Below are positions 7,827 to 18,051 of a DNA stretch of 64,000 bases, in pieces. The position numbers and the translations under genes were made by a program. How positions within the stretch are numbered: position 1 is the first letter of the stretch; every line of letters starts with the position of its first letter. The notes under the pieces are model-generated. The model had not been told where the DNA came from. It did not search any database and saw only the letters and a program-made list of their open reading frames with translations. Origin of the DNA: Acinetobacter tjernbergiae DSM 14971 = CIP 107465 (lineage in GTDB: Bacteria; Pseudomonadota; Gammaproteobacteria; Pseudomonadales; Moraxellaceae); contig NZ_KB894360.1 of assembly GCF_000374425.1 (NCBI RefSeq), forward strand, positions 82,658 through 146,657, written 5' to 3'.

Positions 7827-9269
7827 TTAAGCCACGTAATCCACTTGTATACCATTGACTTCCGAAACCAAGTTTTCAAAAGAGAATATCTCATCAAGTT
7901 GTGCTTGGGTCAGTAAACCTCGCTCTAAAACCACTTCTTGAATAGTTTTATTTTCTGCAATACATTGCTTACCAATTTCATCACACAAAGCATGACCCAA
8001 TAATGGATCAAGCAAAGTAATAATTCCGACACTACGCATCACCGCATCATGACACGCTTGCTCATGTGCTTTAATACCACGTACACATTTTTCATCTAAG
8101 CTTTGAATCGCATGGGTCAGCAATTCAATTGACTCATTCAAAGAAATTGCGATCACAGGTTCCATTACATTAAGTTGCAATTGACCTGCTTCAGCAGCAA
8201 AGGTAATGGTTAAATCATTACCAATCACTTTGAATGCAATCTGATTCACAACTTCGGGAATCACTGGATTTACTTTTGCAGGCATGATGGATGAACCTGC
8301 TTGTAATTCAGGTAATTGAATTTCACCAAAACCTGTACGCGGCCCTGAACTCAACAAACGCAAGTCATTACTAATTTTTGAAAGTTTACATGCAAGACGT
8401 TTTAAGGCACTTGATAAAATAATAAATACGCCACAATCACTGGTTGCTTCAACATAATCTTCTGCACCCACCAGATTTAAACCTGAAATTTCTTTCAAAC
8501 AAGAAATAACTTTTACAGCATAACCTTTAGGTGTGTTTACACCCGTCCCGATTGCAGTTGCACCTAAATTTACTTCAAGTAACAACTCACGAGTACGCTT
8601 AATGAGCCGTACATCTTCTTTTAATAACGTTGCAAATGCATGAAACTCTTGCCCAAGTGTCATCGGCACAGCATCTTGAAGCTGAGTCCGCCCCATTTTT
8701 AAAATATAACGGAACTCAATCGCTTTATTTTCAAATGAGGTAATTAAGTTATCCATTTGACCGAACAAAGCATCTAAAGAACAATAAGTCGATAAGCGAA
8801 TTGCGGTTGGATAAACATCGTTGGTTGATTGTGATTTATTGACATGATCATTTGGATGAATCACATCATATTGACCTTTTTGATGACCTAATGATTCAAG
8901 TGCAATATTGGCAATCACTTCATTGGTATTCATATTAATAGATGTACCCGCTCCACCCTGATAAACATCAATTGGAAACGAGCCTTGCCATTTTTCAGTT
9001 TCATGAATTAAAACATCACAAGCGCGTTGAATCGCCAAGCTTTGATCTTCCGTTAATTTTCCAAAATTTAAGTTCGCTTGAGCTGAAGCTTTTTTCACTT
9101 GCGCCAACGCTCGAATGAAATAGCTATTTGTTCCAACTTTTTGCGATGAAATCTTAAAATTTTCAATTGCGCGTAAGGTATGAATTCCGTAATAACAATC
9201 AACTGGTACTTCTTTTGCACCAAGCAGATCATGCTCTATTCTTATAGTTGCTGTTTGAACCGTATCCAC
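7827..9269 (-). CDS. aspA: Aspartate ammonia-lyase
   Basis: 480 residues, usual for AspA. Converts aspartate to fumarate and ammonia. The fumarase/aspartase signature [15 protein letters not shown] contains the catalytic serine loop; [15 protein letters not shown] and '[14 protein letters not shown]' are also present. Fumarase C is the main alternative, but the EHDLLG...[14 protein letters not shown] start is aspartase-like. It diverges from putP across a 484-bp intergenic region, a pairing that fits joint use of amino acids as carbon and nitrogen sources. Confidence 0.94.
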   Translation of the reverse strand: MDTVQTATIRIEHDLLGAKEVPVDCYYGIHTLRAIENFKISSQKVGTNSYFIRALAQVKKASAQANLNFGKLTEDQSLAIQRACDVLIHETEKWQGSFPIDVYQGGAGTSINMNTNEVIANIALESLGHQKGQYDVIHPNDHVNKSQSTNDVYPTAIRLSTYCSLDALFGQMDNLITSFENKAIEFRYILKMGRTQLQDAVPMTLGQEFHAFATLLKEDVRLIKRTRELLLEVNLGATAIGTGVNTPKGYAVKVISCLKEISGLNLVGAEDYVEATSDCGVFIILSSALKRLACKLSKISNDLRLLSSGPRTGFGEIQLPELQAGSSIMPAKVNPVIPEVVNQIAFKVIGNDLTITFAAEAGQLQLNVMEPVIAISLNESIELLTHAIQSLDEKCVRGIKAHEQACHDAVMRSVGIITLLDPLLGHALCDEIGKQCIAENKTIQEVVLERGLLTQAQLDEIFSFENLVSEVNGIQVDYVA

Positions 9270-9753
9270 TTTCCATTTCTCTCAGGCAATGCACCCTAAT
9301 AGTGCAAAGTAATAATATGAAAGATTCCAACTTAATTTTCATTAGCAGAATTGCTTAACATTACGAGCTTTTTATGATGGAATTTCTCTGCATTGTTGCT
9401 TATGTAACAACATGTGTCGTAAATTCATGACATTTTCATACTCAAAAGCTTCTGTTCTTTCAGTCATTTTTCTTTCATTGTAATATTTTGAAATATATTG
9501 AATATTTTTAAACCACATCATTCCGCATAATGATGCAAAAAAAGTACTGTTTTCTGGATTTAAAAATTAAGATTCATGCACTTAATTTAAATTACACAAA
9601 ATAAACAAATGATATACAAAAACACAATGGTATTTTAAAAATCATTCGTGCTTGAATCTGTGGCCTTATCAGTCTTATTAGAATAGTAAATCATTTTTTT
9701 GGCTATTCAGATGTGATTGCACAATTATGGATAAGTAAGGACAGGCATCCATT
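9270..9753. promoter_or_regulatory. Divergent aspA/putP control region
   Basis: 484 bp without a gene, AT-rich. An inverted repeat CATCATT-6 nt-AATGATG lies at 9516-9535, roughly midway, and could be an operator. The Lrp-type regulator gene downstream of putP is a candidate ligand. No clear -35/-10 pair was singled out. Confidence 0.4.
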
Positions 9754-11259
9754 ATGAATTTTTCGAATCCCACTGTTGTTGTATTTGTGGTGTATATTCT
9801 CGCCATGCTTGGCATCGGCTTATACGCCTATTTTTCCACCAAAAATCTTGATGATTATATCCTTGGAGGACGAAGTTTAGGCAGTTTTGTCACCGCTTTA
9901 TCTGCAGGTGCGTCCGATATGAGTGGTTGGTTACTCATGGGTTTACCTGGTGCAATTTATTTGACAGGATTGTCAGAATCTTGGATTGCTATTGGCTTGA
10001 TCATTGGTGCATGGCTCAACTGGTATCTGGTTGCAGGACGGTTACGTGTACATACCGAGGTCCAGAATAACGCCCTCACATTACCAGATTATTTCACAGG
10101 TCGTTTTGATGATCAGAAGAAGATCTTACGTGTTACTTCTGCACTGATTATCCTGATCTTTTTTGCGATCTATTGCGCTTCAGGTATGGTGGCAGGTGCG
10201 CGTTTATTTGAAACATTGTTCCATTTGCCGTATCAAACCGCTTTATGGTTAGGTGCATTTGCAACGATTGGTTATGTTTGTATTGGTGGTTTCTTGGCAA
10301 TTAGCTGGACAGATACTTTCCAAGCAGGCTTAATGATTTTCGCGTTATTATTACTTCCAATCTTTACATACATGTCATTAGGCATTGGTGTTGAAGAATT
10401 TACCGCCATCGTTGAAACTGCTCGTCCACATGCTTATGATTTTGTTTCAAATCTAAATATTGAAAGTATTGTTGGGATTCTTTCAGCAGCCGCGTGGGGC
10501 TTAGGCTACTTTGGTCAACCGCATATTTTAGTCCGTTTTATGGCGGCTGATTCAGTTAAATCAATCCCTGCCGCTCGTCGTATTGGTATGACATGGATGA
10601 TTTTATGTTTGGCGGGTGCTGTCGGTTCTGGTTTTATCGGCATTGCATATTTCCAACAACATCCTGAGCTTGCAGCAGTTGTCACTGCCAATCCAGAAAC
10701 TGTGTTTATGGAACTCACCAAGATTTTATTCAATCCGTGGGTTGTAGGCGTGATCCTTGCTGCGATTTTATCTGCAGTCATGAGTACCTTGAGTTGTCAG
10801 TTACTGGTTTGTTCAAGTGCCTTGACAGAAGATTTGTACAAGGGCTTTATCCGTAAAAATGCATCGCAAAAAGAGTTAGTTTGGATTGGTCGTGCAATGG
10901 TACTTGCCGTTGCTATGCTCGCGCTTGCTTTAGCTCAAAACCCTGAAAGTAAAGTACTTGGCTTAGTTTCTTATGCTTGGGCTGGCTTCGGTGCTGCTTT
11001 TGGTCCATTGATTATTATGTCATTGTTCTGGAAACGCATGACTCTAAATGGCGCTTTGATCGGTATGATCGTTGGTGCAGTTACGGTTATTGTGTGGAAA
11101 AATTTATTTGCTAGTACTGGTATTTATGAAATTATTCCTGGTTTCATTTTTGCCTTAGTGAGTATTGTTGTGGTGAGCTTACTTGGCAAAACTCCAAGTG
11201 CAGCAGTCACTAGTCGCTTTGAAGAAGCAGATGAAATCTATACCAGAGAAATGAAATAA
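9754..11259 (+). CDS. putP: Sodium/proline symporter
   Basis: 501 residues, about 13 transmembrane helices, solute:sodium symporter family. The N-terminus ILAMLGIGLYAYFSTKNLDD, then GGRSLGSFVTALSAGASDMSGW, is the PutP Na+/proline site region. Imports proline with Na+ into the cytoplasm. It lies upstream of the putA locus, separated by the Lrp-type regulator on the opposite strand, so transporter, regulator and catabolic enzyme form one proline-use module. It ends at a strong terminator. Confidence 0.95.
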   Translation: MNFSNPTVVVFVVYILAMLGIGLYAYFSTKNLDDYILGGRSLGSFVTALSAGASDMSGWLLMGLPGAIYLTGLSESWIAIGLIIGAWLNWYLVAGRLRVHTEVQNNALTLPDYFTGRFDDQKKILRVTSALIILIFFAIYCASGMVAGARLFETLFHLPYQTALWLGAFATIGYVCIGGFLAISWTDTFQAGLMIFALLLLPIFTYMSLGIGVEEFTAIVETARPHAYDFVSNLNIESIVGILSAAAWGLGYFGQPHILVRFMAADSVKSIPAARRIGMTWMILCLAGAVGSGFIGIAYFQQHPELAAVVTANPETVFMELTKILFNPWVVGVILAAILSAVMSTLSCQLLVCSSALTEDLYKGFIRKNASQKELVWIGRAMVLAVAMLALALAQNPESKVLGLVSYAWAGFGAAFGPLIIMSLFWKRMTLNGALIGMIVGAVTVIVWKNLFASTGIYEIIPGFIFALVSIVVVSLLGKTPSAAVTSRFEEADEIYTREMK

Positions 11260-11278
11260 TATTTCTGAGTAAAATTTA

Positions 11279-11304
11279 AGGGGCTTTCGAGCCCCTAATT
11301 TTTT
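11279..11304 (+). terminator. putP terminator
   Basis: Stem AGGGGCT-ttcg-AGCCCCT with a stable UUCG tetraloop, followed by a T run. The regulator gene converges on it. Confidence 0.92.
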
Positions 11305-11306
11305 AC

Positions 11307-11798
11307 TTAAAATTTGGTTCGTGATTTAATTTTGATCTTCGAACTGTCTTTGACCACCTGCATGACTGGATAACTTCGCGTTTCTTTTACCCCTGGAAGT
11401 TGCCATAAAATTTGCCCCGCAATACGACGAAACTCTTCCATCCCTGCACTACGCAATTTGATCAGGAAGTCAAATCCTCCACTCACCATATGACATTCGA
11501 CAATTTCAGGATACTGCGTCACCGCATCAATGAAATCATCAAGTACGTTCGGTGTGGTTTTATCTAAAAGCACTTCAACAAACACAAGAAAACTCGCATT
11601 TAACTTACTCGGATTGAGTTTTGCCTCATATCCCAAGATAAATTCATCTTTGGTTAGCTTTTGGACACGTGCCATCACTGCTGTTGGTGAAAGGTTCACT
11701 AACTCAGCGAGTTTACTGTTAGAAATTCTCCCATCTGTTTGAAGAATATCCAGAATTTTTAGATCAGTACGATCTAATGCATAAATAGGGCTATTCAA
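11307..11798 (-). CDS. Lrp/AsnC-family regulator of proline catabolism (PutR-like)
   Basis: 163 residues: an N-terminal winged helix (about 8-60: LDRTDLKILDILQTDGRISN, then LAELVNLSPTAVMARVQ) and a C-terminal RAM/AsnC sensor domain (about 75-155). It is divergent from putA (about 120 bp between starts) and convergent with putP. In alpha- and gamma-proteobacteria whose PutA lacks a DNA-binding domain, an Lrp-type activator beside putA does this job. That role is inferred here from position and from the missing RHH domain in PutA. Confidence 0.88.
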   Translation of the reverse strand: MNSPIYALDRTDLKILDILQTDGRISNSKLAELVNLSPTAVMARVQKLTKDEFILGYEAKLNPSKLNASFLVFVEVLLDKTTPNVLDDFIDAVTQYPEIVECHMVSGGFDFLIKLRSAGMEEFRRIAGQILWQLPGVKETRSYPVMQVVKDSSKIKIKSRTKF

Positions 11799-11918
11799 CG
11801 GAATTTTCCTCTAAAAAATAGGTAAATTATAGTGAGTTACTCGGGTTTTATTCTGTAATCATAAATTATCTAAACCTCTCTACTCAATATATTTTAGAGA
11901 TTGTTATTGGAATTTAGT

Positions 11919-14900
11919 ATGAATACATTGGATACCCCCGCACAAATGGACACAGCTCACACAAACGGTTATATCACCGAATTTAAAGAAAAAAGTGAGT
12001 TTGAGCAACGCATTAATACCGCTTGGCGACGTGCAGAGCCTGAAGCGGTAACAGAATTGGCTGAAGCAGCAAATATTTCTCTAGAGCTTGATCAAAAAAT
12101 TTATGAATTGGCTTTTAGCCTTGCGCATAACTTACGTGAACGTAAAAGTTCGGCGGGTAAGGCTGGTATTGTACAAGGTCTACTACAAGAGTTTTCACTT
12201 TCGTCTCAGGAAGGTGTTGCACTCATGTGTTTGGCAGAAGCATTGCTTCGTATTCCAGATACAGCAACACGCGATTTATTGATTCGCGACAAAATCAACC
12301 AAGGCAACTGGAAAGAGCATTTAGGTCAAAGTAACCTGATGTTTGTCAACGCTGCGGCTTGGGGTTTAATGCTTACTGGTAAGTTAATGGAAACACCTAA
12401 ACAAACCAGTTTATCAAGTGTTTTGACTGGTCTTTTAGCACGTAGTGGTCGTGGTATCATTCGCAAAGCAGTTGATGTTGCCATGCGAATGATGGGTGAG
12501 CAATTCGTTACGGGTGAAACGATCAACGAAGCACTTGAGCATGCAAAACCATTTGAACACAAAGGTTTCCGCTACTCATACGATATGTTAGGCGAAGCAG
12601 CCCTGACTGACCATGATGCTGAGCGTTATTACAATGATTACACGCAAGCGATTCATGCCATTGGTAAAGCATCAAATGGTCGTGGTGTATATGAAGGTCC
12701 TGGTATCTCGATTAAACTTTCTGCGTTGCACCCACGTTACCAACGTGCGCAAATTGATCGTGTACATTATGAACTTTACAACAAAGTTTTTGCACTTGCA
12801 TGTTTGGCAAAGCAATACGATATCGGCTTAAACATTGATGCTGAAGAATCAGAGCGTTTAGAAATTTCACTCGAATTGCTTGAGCGTTTATGTTTCGAAC
12901 CAAAACTTGCGAATTGGAAAGGCATTGGTTTCGTTATTCAGGCGTATCAAAAGCGTTGTTTCTTTGTCGTTGATTATATTGTTGATCTTGCAAAACGCAG
13001 TAACAAACGCCTGATGATCCGTTTGGTAAAAGGTGCATATTGGGACAGCGAAATCAAGAAAGCGCAAATTGAGGGTATGACTGACTACCCTGTGTTTACC
13101 CGTAAAGTTCACACGGATTTGTCATACATTGCTTGCGCGAAGAAACTTCTTGCTGCACCAGATCAAGTGTATCCGCAATTTGCAACGCATAATGCGCAAT
13201 CACTTGCAACGATTTATACACTTGCTGACCCAAGTAAATACTACCCTGGTCAATACGAGTTCCAGTGCCTACACGGTATGGGTGAGCCATTGTATGAACA
13301 AGTGGTTGGTTCAAAAGAAGACAATAAACTTGGTGTGCCATGTCGCGTTTATGCGCCTGTTGGAAACCATGAAACGTTATTGGCTTACTTAGTTCGTCGT
13401 TTACTTGAAAATGGTGCAAACACATCATTCGTCAACCGTATTGCAGACAAGACGCTAAAAGTTGAAGACCTGATTCAGTCTCCAATCAAAGATATTCAAA
13501 CATCTGCAAAAGAAGAAGGTCAGCTTGGCTTAAAACACCCTGCGATTCCACTTCCGCATGATCTTTATCCATTACGTCCAAACTCAAATGGTTTTGATCT
13601 AAACAATGATCAACCTTTAACAGATTTAGATGCAACTGCACAAAAACTGCGTAGCCACGTTTGGAAAAGTGCACCATTGCTTGGTTTTGAATCGACAGTT
13701 CATGATGAAAGTAATGCACTTGCAATTACAAACCCTGCACAAAATAGCGAAATTGTGGGTCACGTGAATGAAGCGACTAGCGCTGATGTACAACTGGCGC
13801 TAGAAGCAGCGGTACAAGCTGAGCAAAGCTGGGCTGCGACAAATAAAACAGAACGCGCTGCTTGCCTGAAACGCGCTGCTGATTTGATGGAAGCACATAT
13901 TCAAGAATTGATGGTCTTACTTTGCCGTGAAAGTGGTAAAACCTATGCCAATGCGATTGCAGAAGTTCGTGAAGCGGTAGACTTCTTACGTTACTATGCA
14001 ACACAGATTGAGAATTTACCTACAAATGCACAGGTAAAACCATTGGGTACCGTGCTTTGTATTAGCCCATGGAACTTCCCTCTTGCGATTTTCTCTGGTC
14101 AGATTGCAGCTGCATTGGTCAGTGGTAACTGTGTGATTGCCAAACCTGCTGAACAAACACCATTGATCGCAGCACAAGCCGTGCAAATGCTTTGGGAAGC
14201 TGGTGTACCACACGGCGTGGTTCAACTTATTCCAGGTCGCGGTGAAACAGTTGGTGCGCAATTGAGCCAAGATGATCGCATTCAAGGCATCATGTTCACG
14301 GGTTCTACCGAAGTTGCGAAAATCTTGCAAAAAACAGTAGCAAAACGTTTATCTCCAAATGGTCAACCAATCCCGCTAATCGCGGAAACGGGTGGCCAAA
14401 ATGCGATGATCGTCGATTCTTCTGCACTCACGGAACAAGTTGTTCTCGATGTTGTAAGCTCTGCATTTGACAGTGCGGGTCAACGTTGTTCTGCACTTCG
14501 TATCTTATGTGTGCAAGAAGACAGTGCTGCAACTGTGATCAAAATGTTGAAAGGTGCAATGCAACAGTTGATCGTCGGCAATCCTGCGATCTTAAAAACT
14601 GACATTGGTCCTGTCATCGATACTGAAGCCAAACAAACCATCGATACACACATTCAAAAGATGAAATCTAAGGGCTACCCAGTTCATCAATTAATGTTTA
14701 ACGATGCTGCAAGCCAACAAGCACTTGCGCAAGGGACATTTGTTCCGCCAACAGCGATTGAATTACCAAATCTTGATGACTTAGAGCGCGAAGTTTTTGG
14801 TCCTGTCTTGCACATCATTACCTATAAATACGGTGAACTTGAGCAACTGATTGATCGCATCAATGCTAAAGGCTATGGCTTAACCATGGGTCTACACACA

Positions 14901-15680
14901 CGTATTGATGAAACTATCAACACTGTGATTCAACGTGCCGAAGTGGGTAATTTATATATCAACCGCAACATCGTAGGTGCTGTTGTTGGTGTGCAACCAT
15001 TTGGTGGTGAAGGCTTATCAGGTACAGGTCCAAAAGCAGGTGGGCCACTGTATATGTATCGCTTGATGGAACATTGTTCAGATAAAGTTTTAGCAACACC
15101 ATTTGCAGTTAAAGCTGAAATCTCTCACTTTGATGCTGTATCCAATGTTGCTTATCAAAACTTATTGTCTTGGGCAAAACAAAATATGCCTCAAGCAATT
15201 CCAATGATTCCAGCATTTGGTATTGGTAAGTTCTATGAGTTGCAAGGCCCTACGGGTGAAAGCAACCAATACATTATCTTACCTCGCCATCGTGTGCTTT
15301 CAATTGCAAATGATGAACGTGCCCAATTGCAACAACTCCTCGCAATTTTTGCGGTGGGTAGTTCTGCTGCGGTACAAAAAGACAATATGTTCTTGGCAAA
15401 ACATCAGAAATCTTTACCAAAAGATATCTTAGCTGCAATCACCGTCATTTCAAGTATTGAAAAAGATGCTTTTGATGCGGTTTTACATCATGGTTCTGTC
15501 GAGCAATTGACTGACCTGCAAACCAAAATTGCGAACCGTTCTGGAGCAATCGTGGGCATTACTCATCTCAAGACAGATGAGCAGATTCCTCTAGAACGTC
15601 TAGTCATTGAACGCGCTATTAGTGTAAATACTGCTGCTGCCGGCGGTAATGCGAGTTTAATGACTTTATCTGAAGACTAG
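11919..15680 (+). CDS. putA: Bifunctional proline dehydrogenase / P5C dehydrogenase
   Basis: 1253 residues from the ATG at 11919; an in-frame TTG at 11901 would add six. Oxidises proline to glutamate in two steps with channelled P5C. Order: helical arm and FAD-binding PRODH barrel (about 80-510), then an aldehyde dehydrogenase domain (about 600-1060) with CISPWNFPLAIFSGQIAAAL, general base region ETGGQNAM (Glu823) and nucleophile GQRCSAL (Cys857), then a C-terminal lid-like extension to 1253. The N-terminal ribbon-helix-helix repressor domain of E. coli PutA is absent, matching the separate Lrp-type regulator. Confidence 0.96.
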   Translation: MNTLDTPAQMDTAHTNGYITEFKEKSEFEQRINTAWRRAEPEAVTELAEAANISLELDQKIYELAFSLAHNLRERKSSAGKAGIVQGLLQEFSLSSQEGVALMCLAEALLRIPDTATRDLLIRDKINQGNWKEHLGQSNLMFVNAAAWGLMLTGKLMETPKQTSLSSVLTGLLARSGRGIIRKAVDVAMRMMGEQFVTGETINEALEHAKPFEHKGFRYSYDMLGEAALTDHDAERYYNDYTQAIHAIGKASNGRGVYEGPGISIKLSALHPRYQRAQIDRVHYELYNKVFALACLAKQYDIGLNIDAEESERLEISLELLERLCFEPKLANWKGIGFVIQAYQKRCFFVVDYIVDLAKRSNKRLMIRLVKGAYWDSEIKKAQIEGMTDYPVFTRKVHTDLSYIACAKKLLAAPDQVYPQFATHNAQSLATIYTLADPSKYYPGQYEFQCLHGMGEPLYEQVVGSKEDNKLGVPCRVYAPVGNHETLLAYLVRRLLENGANTSFVNRIADKTLKVEDLIQSPIKDIQTSAKEEGQLGLKHPAIPLPHDLYPLRPNSNGFDLNNDQPLTDLDATAQKLRSHVWKSAPLLGFESTVHDESNALAITNPAQNSEIVGHVNEATSADVQLALEAAVQAEQSWAATNKTERAACLKRAADLMEAHIQELMVLLCRESGKTYANAIAEVREAVDFLRYYATQIENLPTNAQVKPLGTVLCISPWNFPLAIFSGQIAAALVSGNCVIAKPAEQTPLIAAQAVQMLWEAGVPHGVVQLIPGRGETVGAQLSQDDRIQGIMFTGSTEVAKILQKTVAKRLSPNGQPIPLIAETGGQNAMIVDSSALTEQVVLDVVSSAFDSAGQRCSALRILCVQEDSAATVIKMLKGAMQQLIVGNPAILKTDIGPVIDTEAKQTIDTHIQKMKSKGYPVHQLMFNDAASQQALAQGTFVPPTAIELPNLDDLEREVFGPVLHIITYKYGELEQLIDRINAKGYGLTMGLHTRIDETINTVIQRAEVGNLYINRNIVGAVVGVQPFGGEGLSGTGPKAGGPLYMYRLMEHCSDKVLATPFAVKAEISHFDAVSNVAYQNLLSWAKQNMPQAIPMIPAFGIGKFYELQGPTGESNQYIILPRHRVLSIANDERAQLQQLLAIFAVGSSAAVQKDNMFLAKHQKSLPKDILAAITVISSIEKDAFDAVLHHGSVEQLTDLQTKIANRSGAIVGITHLKTDEQIPLERLVIERAISVNTAAAGGNASLMTLSED

Positions 15681-15703
15681 GTTTATAGTCTTCAATCTCC
15701 CAG

Positions 15704-15736
15704 CCCGAATCATGTTTACATGGTTCGGGTTTTTAT
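15704..15736 (+). terminator. putA terminator
   Basis: Arms CCCGAAtCATGT and ACATGgTTCGGG around a TT loop, followed by five T. Confidence 0.9.
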
Positions 15737-16111
15737 TTAAAAAGAATCACTCGGATTCCCATATTTTTTCCTTTGCCACTCAAAGGTTATACCAAGCTTT
15801 TCCCTAGCAAGATCAATAATAACTCCTGCTTCCCACTCAAATGTATTTTGCCCATTAGATGAGAATTTTTGGCAAAGTGTTGCTCCTACTGGATCATTCT
15901 CCGAGATTAATTCTGCAATCCATGCACCCGAGTTATAAAAATCATATCGAGAAATTAAATAATCATAAAAATCTAAAACCTGAATCCACATACGATTAGG
16001 AATATATCTCATAAATAAATCCATTTTTTGACCATCTAATGATGCTACAAAATCATCCACGACATCTATTAGAGTTGATTGACCTCGTATTAACATACTC
16101 TTCTTTACCAT
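15737..16111 (-). CDS. Hypothetical 124-residue protein
   Basis: No family recognised. Acidic, no signal peptide or membrane segment. The N-terminal half (STLIDVVDDFVASLDGQKMD) looks helical, with an aromatic stretch YDYLISRYDFYNSGAW in the middle. It is a lone gene convergent with putA across the terminator. Size, acidity and solitary placement resemble orphan immunity-type proteins, but nothing in the sequence proves it. Confidence 0.6.
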   Translation of the reverse strand: MVKKSMLIRGQSTLIDVVDDFVASLDGQKMDLFMRYIPNRMWIQVLDFYDYLISRYDFYNSGAWIAELISENDPVGATLCQKFSSNGQNTFEWEAGVIIDLAREKLGITFEWQRKKYGNPSDSF

Positions 16112-16432
16112 TTTAAAGTTCGAAACCCATCTAAAGTATAGAAATAGATAAGCTCAATCTAATTATTAATTCAAATGCTATAATTTTGACACATTATTAG
16201 ATTGTCCGAATATTGCTGAAAACTTGCTTTAGATTGTAAAAACTCATCTATTTAGCAAAAAGAATAGCGATTTTTTAAATCCAACAACTCAATTTATTCA
16301 TGTTTTTATATGAGGCATAAAATAATTACTACTGGCACAATTTGAACATCACTAAATAATGACTTTAACCACACACTCATCTTATTTTTTGATACCATTC
16401 CCTCTTTAGTTTTACCTACAGTTTTCTTTTTT
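16112..16432. other. Intergenic region before trmA
   Basis: 321 bp, strongly AT-rich. No convincing small frame, repeat or RNA was recognised. It must hold the promoters of the 124-residue gene and trmA. Confidence 0.5.
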
Positions 16433-17518
16433 ATGACCGTATCCTACCAACAGCAACTTCAAGAGAAAGTTGAACGAATCACCACACAATTCGCATCGTT
16501 CACCCCACAAACTTTAGAAGTATTTCAATCGCCTGAACAACATTTCCGTATGCGTGCAGAATTTCGTATCTGGCATACCGAAGATGATTTGTTCTATGCC
16601 ATGTTTGAACGTGCTGAGGATGGTAAGCAAAAAGAAGTCGTCCGTGTTGATGCGTTTCCAATTGCAGACCGTAGCATTAACGGCTTAATGCCGCGCTTAC
16701 TGCAAGAACTAAAAGCAACACCCATTTTATCGCAACGTATTTTTGAAGCAGATTTCCTCGCTACTTTAAGTGGTGAGATGTTAGTGACTTTGATCTACCA
16801 TCGTAAATTAGATGCTGATTGGGAAATCGCTGCAAAAGCACTCGCTGAAAAACTCAATATTAAGATTATGGGACGTAGTCGTGGTCAAAAGGTCATTATT
16901 GGTGAGGACTATGTCGTAGAACAACTTAACGTTCATGGACGGTCTTTTAAATATAAGCAAATTGAAAGTAGCTTTACTCAACCCAATGCCCAAGTGTGCC
17001 GAAACATGCTTGAATGGGCATGTGATGCTGCTGAAGGCGCGAAAAAAGACCTTTTAGAGCTGTACTGTGGCAATGGTAATTTTACCCTGCCATTATCGTT
17101 AAAATTTAAACGTGTATTGGCAACAGAACTGGCAAAATCTTCGGTTTATGCAGCGCAATGGAATATTGAACAAAACCAAATCGAAAATATTCAGGTTGCA
17201 CGCTTATCTGCTGAAGAATTTACCCAAGCATATCAAGGTGAACGTGAATTTAGACGTTTGCAAGAAGCCGATATTGATATTCAAAGTTATGACTTTGACA
17301 CGGTTTTTGTAGATCCGCCACGTGCAGGGATTGATGACGAAACGCTTAAATTATTACAAGGTTTTGAGCGTATTATTTACATTTCATGCAACCCTGATAC
17401 TTTACATGACAATTTAAAAACATTGACTCAAACGCATCGCGTCACTAAGTTCGCCATGTTCGATCAATTCCCTTTTACACATCATGTTGAATCAGGCGTA
17501 TTACTAGAAAAGATTTAA
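16433..17518 (+). CDS. trmA: tRNA (uracil-5-)-methyltransferase
   Basis: 361 residues, matching the 366 of E. coli TrmA. Methylates U54 of tRNA to ribothymidine using SAM. The SAM loop [25 protein letters not shown], and IYISCNP with nucleophile Cys319, and a C-terminal Glu353 (HHVESG) as general base, are all present. No iron-sulfur cluster or TRAM domain, which separates it from RlmC/RlmD. Monocistronic, ends at a terminator. Confidence 0.96.
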   Translation: MTVSYQQQLQEKVERITTQFASFTPQTLEVFQSPEQHFRMRAEFRIWHTEDDLFYAMFERAEDGKQKEVVRVDAFPIADRSINGLMPRLLQELKATPILSQRIFEADFLATLSGEMLVTLIYHRKLDADWEIAAKALAEKLNIKIMGRSRGQKVIIGEDYVVEQLNVHGRSFKYKQIESSFTQPNAQVCRNMLEWACDAAEGAKKDLLELYCGNGNFTLPLSLKFKRVLATELAKSSVYAAQWNIEQNQIENIQVARLSAEEFTQAYQGEREFRRLQEADIDIQSYDFDTVFVDPPRAGIDDETLKLLQGFERIIYISCNPDTLHDNLKTLTQTHRVTKFAMFDQFPFTHHVESGVLLEKI

Positions 17519-17547
17519 ACAAATTATTGCAAAGTAAGTATTATAAA

Positions 17548-17576
17548 TAGAGAGTTCATATAACTCTCTATTTTTT
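17548..17576 (+). terminator. trmA terminator
   Basis: Arms TAGAGAGTT and AACTCTCTA with a 5-nt loop and a following run of six T. Confidence 0.9.
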
Positions 17577-17778
17577 ATTAAAGTTTATCTGTTGCATCCA
17601 TTTAAAAAAATGATATTTATCAAAGTCAAATTCATCAATTTGTCACAATTCCGTTAAAAAATTAAATAGTTATCGAAATAACTGAAGTTCAACTGCTGCT
17701 TTTATCACTTAAGCTGACTTGTATTTTATTTTAAAGTGGCTATATTTCGATCTATGTTAGGTTGTATATGAAGGCTCT

Positions 17779-18006
17779 ATGAGTTTTTGGCAAAAATTGT
17801 TGAATGCAGATCAGCAATATAATGAACATAAGAATCAGACTTCTTGTGTTGAAAATGATTATTCTTGCAAATCAAATGAACAATTACTGGATGCTTTAGT
17901 AAAAGCAACCGATGACGATGTAATCCAAGGCATCAAAAAAGTCCTGATTTCTCGAGGCTATAGTCGTAAAGAGCTTCTTGCACTGATCAAGTCGCCAATC
18001 CAATAA
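17779..18006 (+). CDS. Hypothetical 75-residue protein
   Basis: Soluble and charged; no domain recognised. N-terminal MSFWQKLLNADQQYNEHKNQ, then a helical C-terminal region (DALVKATDDDVIQGIKKVLI, GYSRKELLALIKSP). A perfect terminator hairpin follows directly. Own promoter region of about 200 bp upstream. Function unknown. Confidence 0.65.
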   Translation: MSFWQKLLNADQQYNEHKNQTSCVENDYSCKSNEQLLDALVKATDDDVIQGIKKVLISRGYSRKELLALIKSPIQ

Positions 18007-18017
18007 AAATAAATTCC

Positions 18018-18050
18018 CCCCTAATCTTCTGATGATCAGAAGATTAGGGG
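18018..18050. terminator. Strong hairpin between converging genes
   Basis: Perfect 16-bp arms CCCCTAATCTTCTGAT and ATCAGAAGATTAGGGG around one base. It lies 12 bp past one gene and 2 bp past the other. The T tract is poor, but stem strength and position argue for bidirectional termination. Confidence 0.8.
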
Positions 18051-18051
18051 C

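Noticed and set aside
11901..15680. Many long frames antisense to or out of phase with putA
   Set aside because: Shadows of a long, biased gene. None has family likeness or signals of its own.
16320..16345. Sigma-54 promoter before trmA (TGGCAC-like)
   Set aside because: The required GC at the -12 element is absent.
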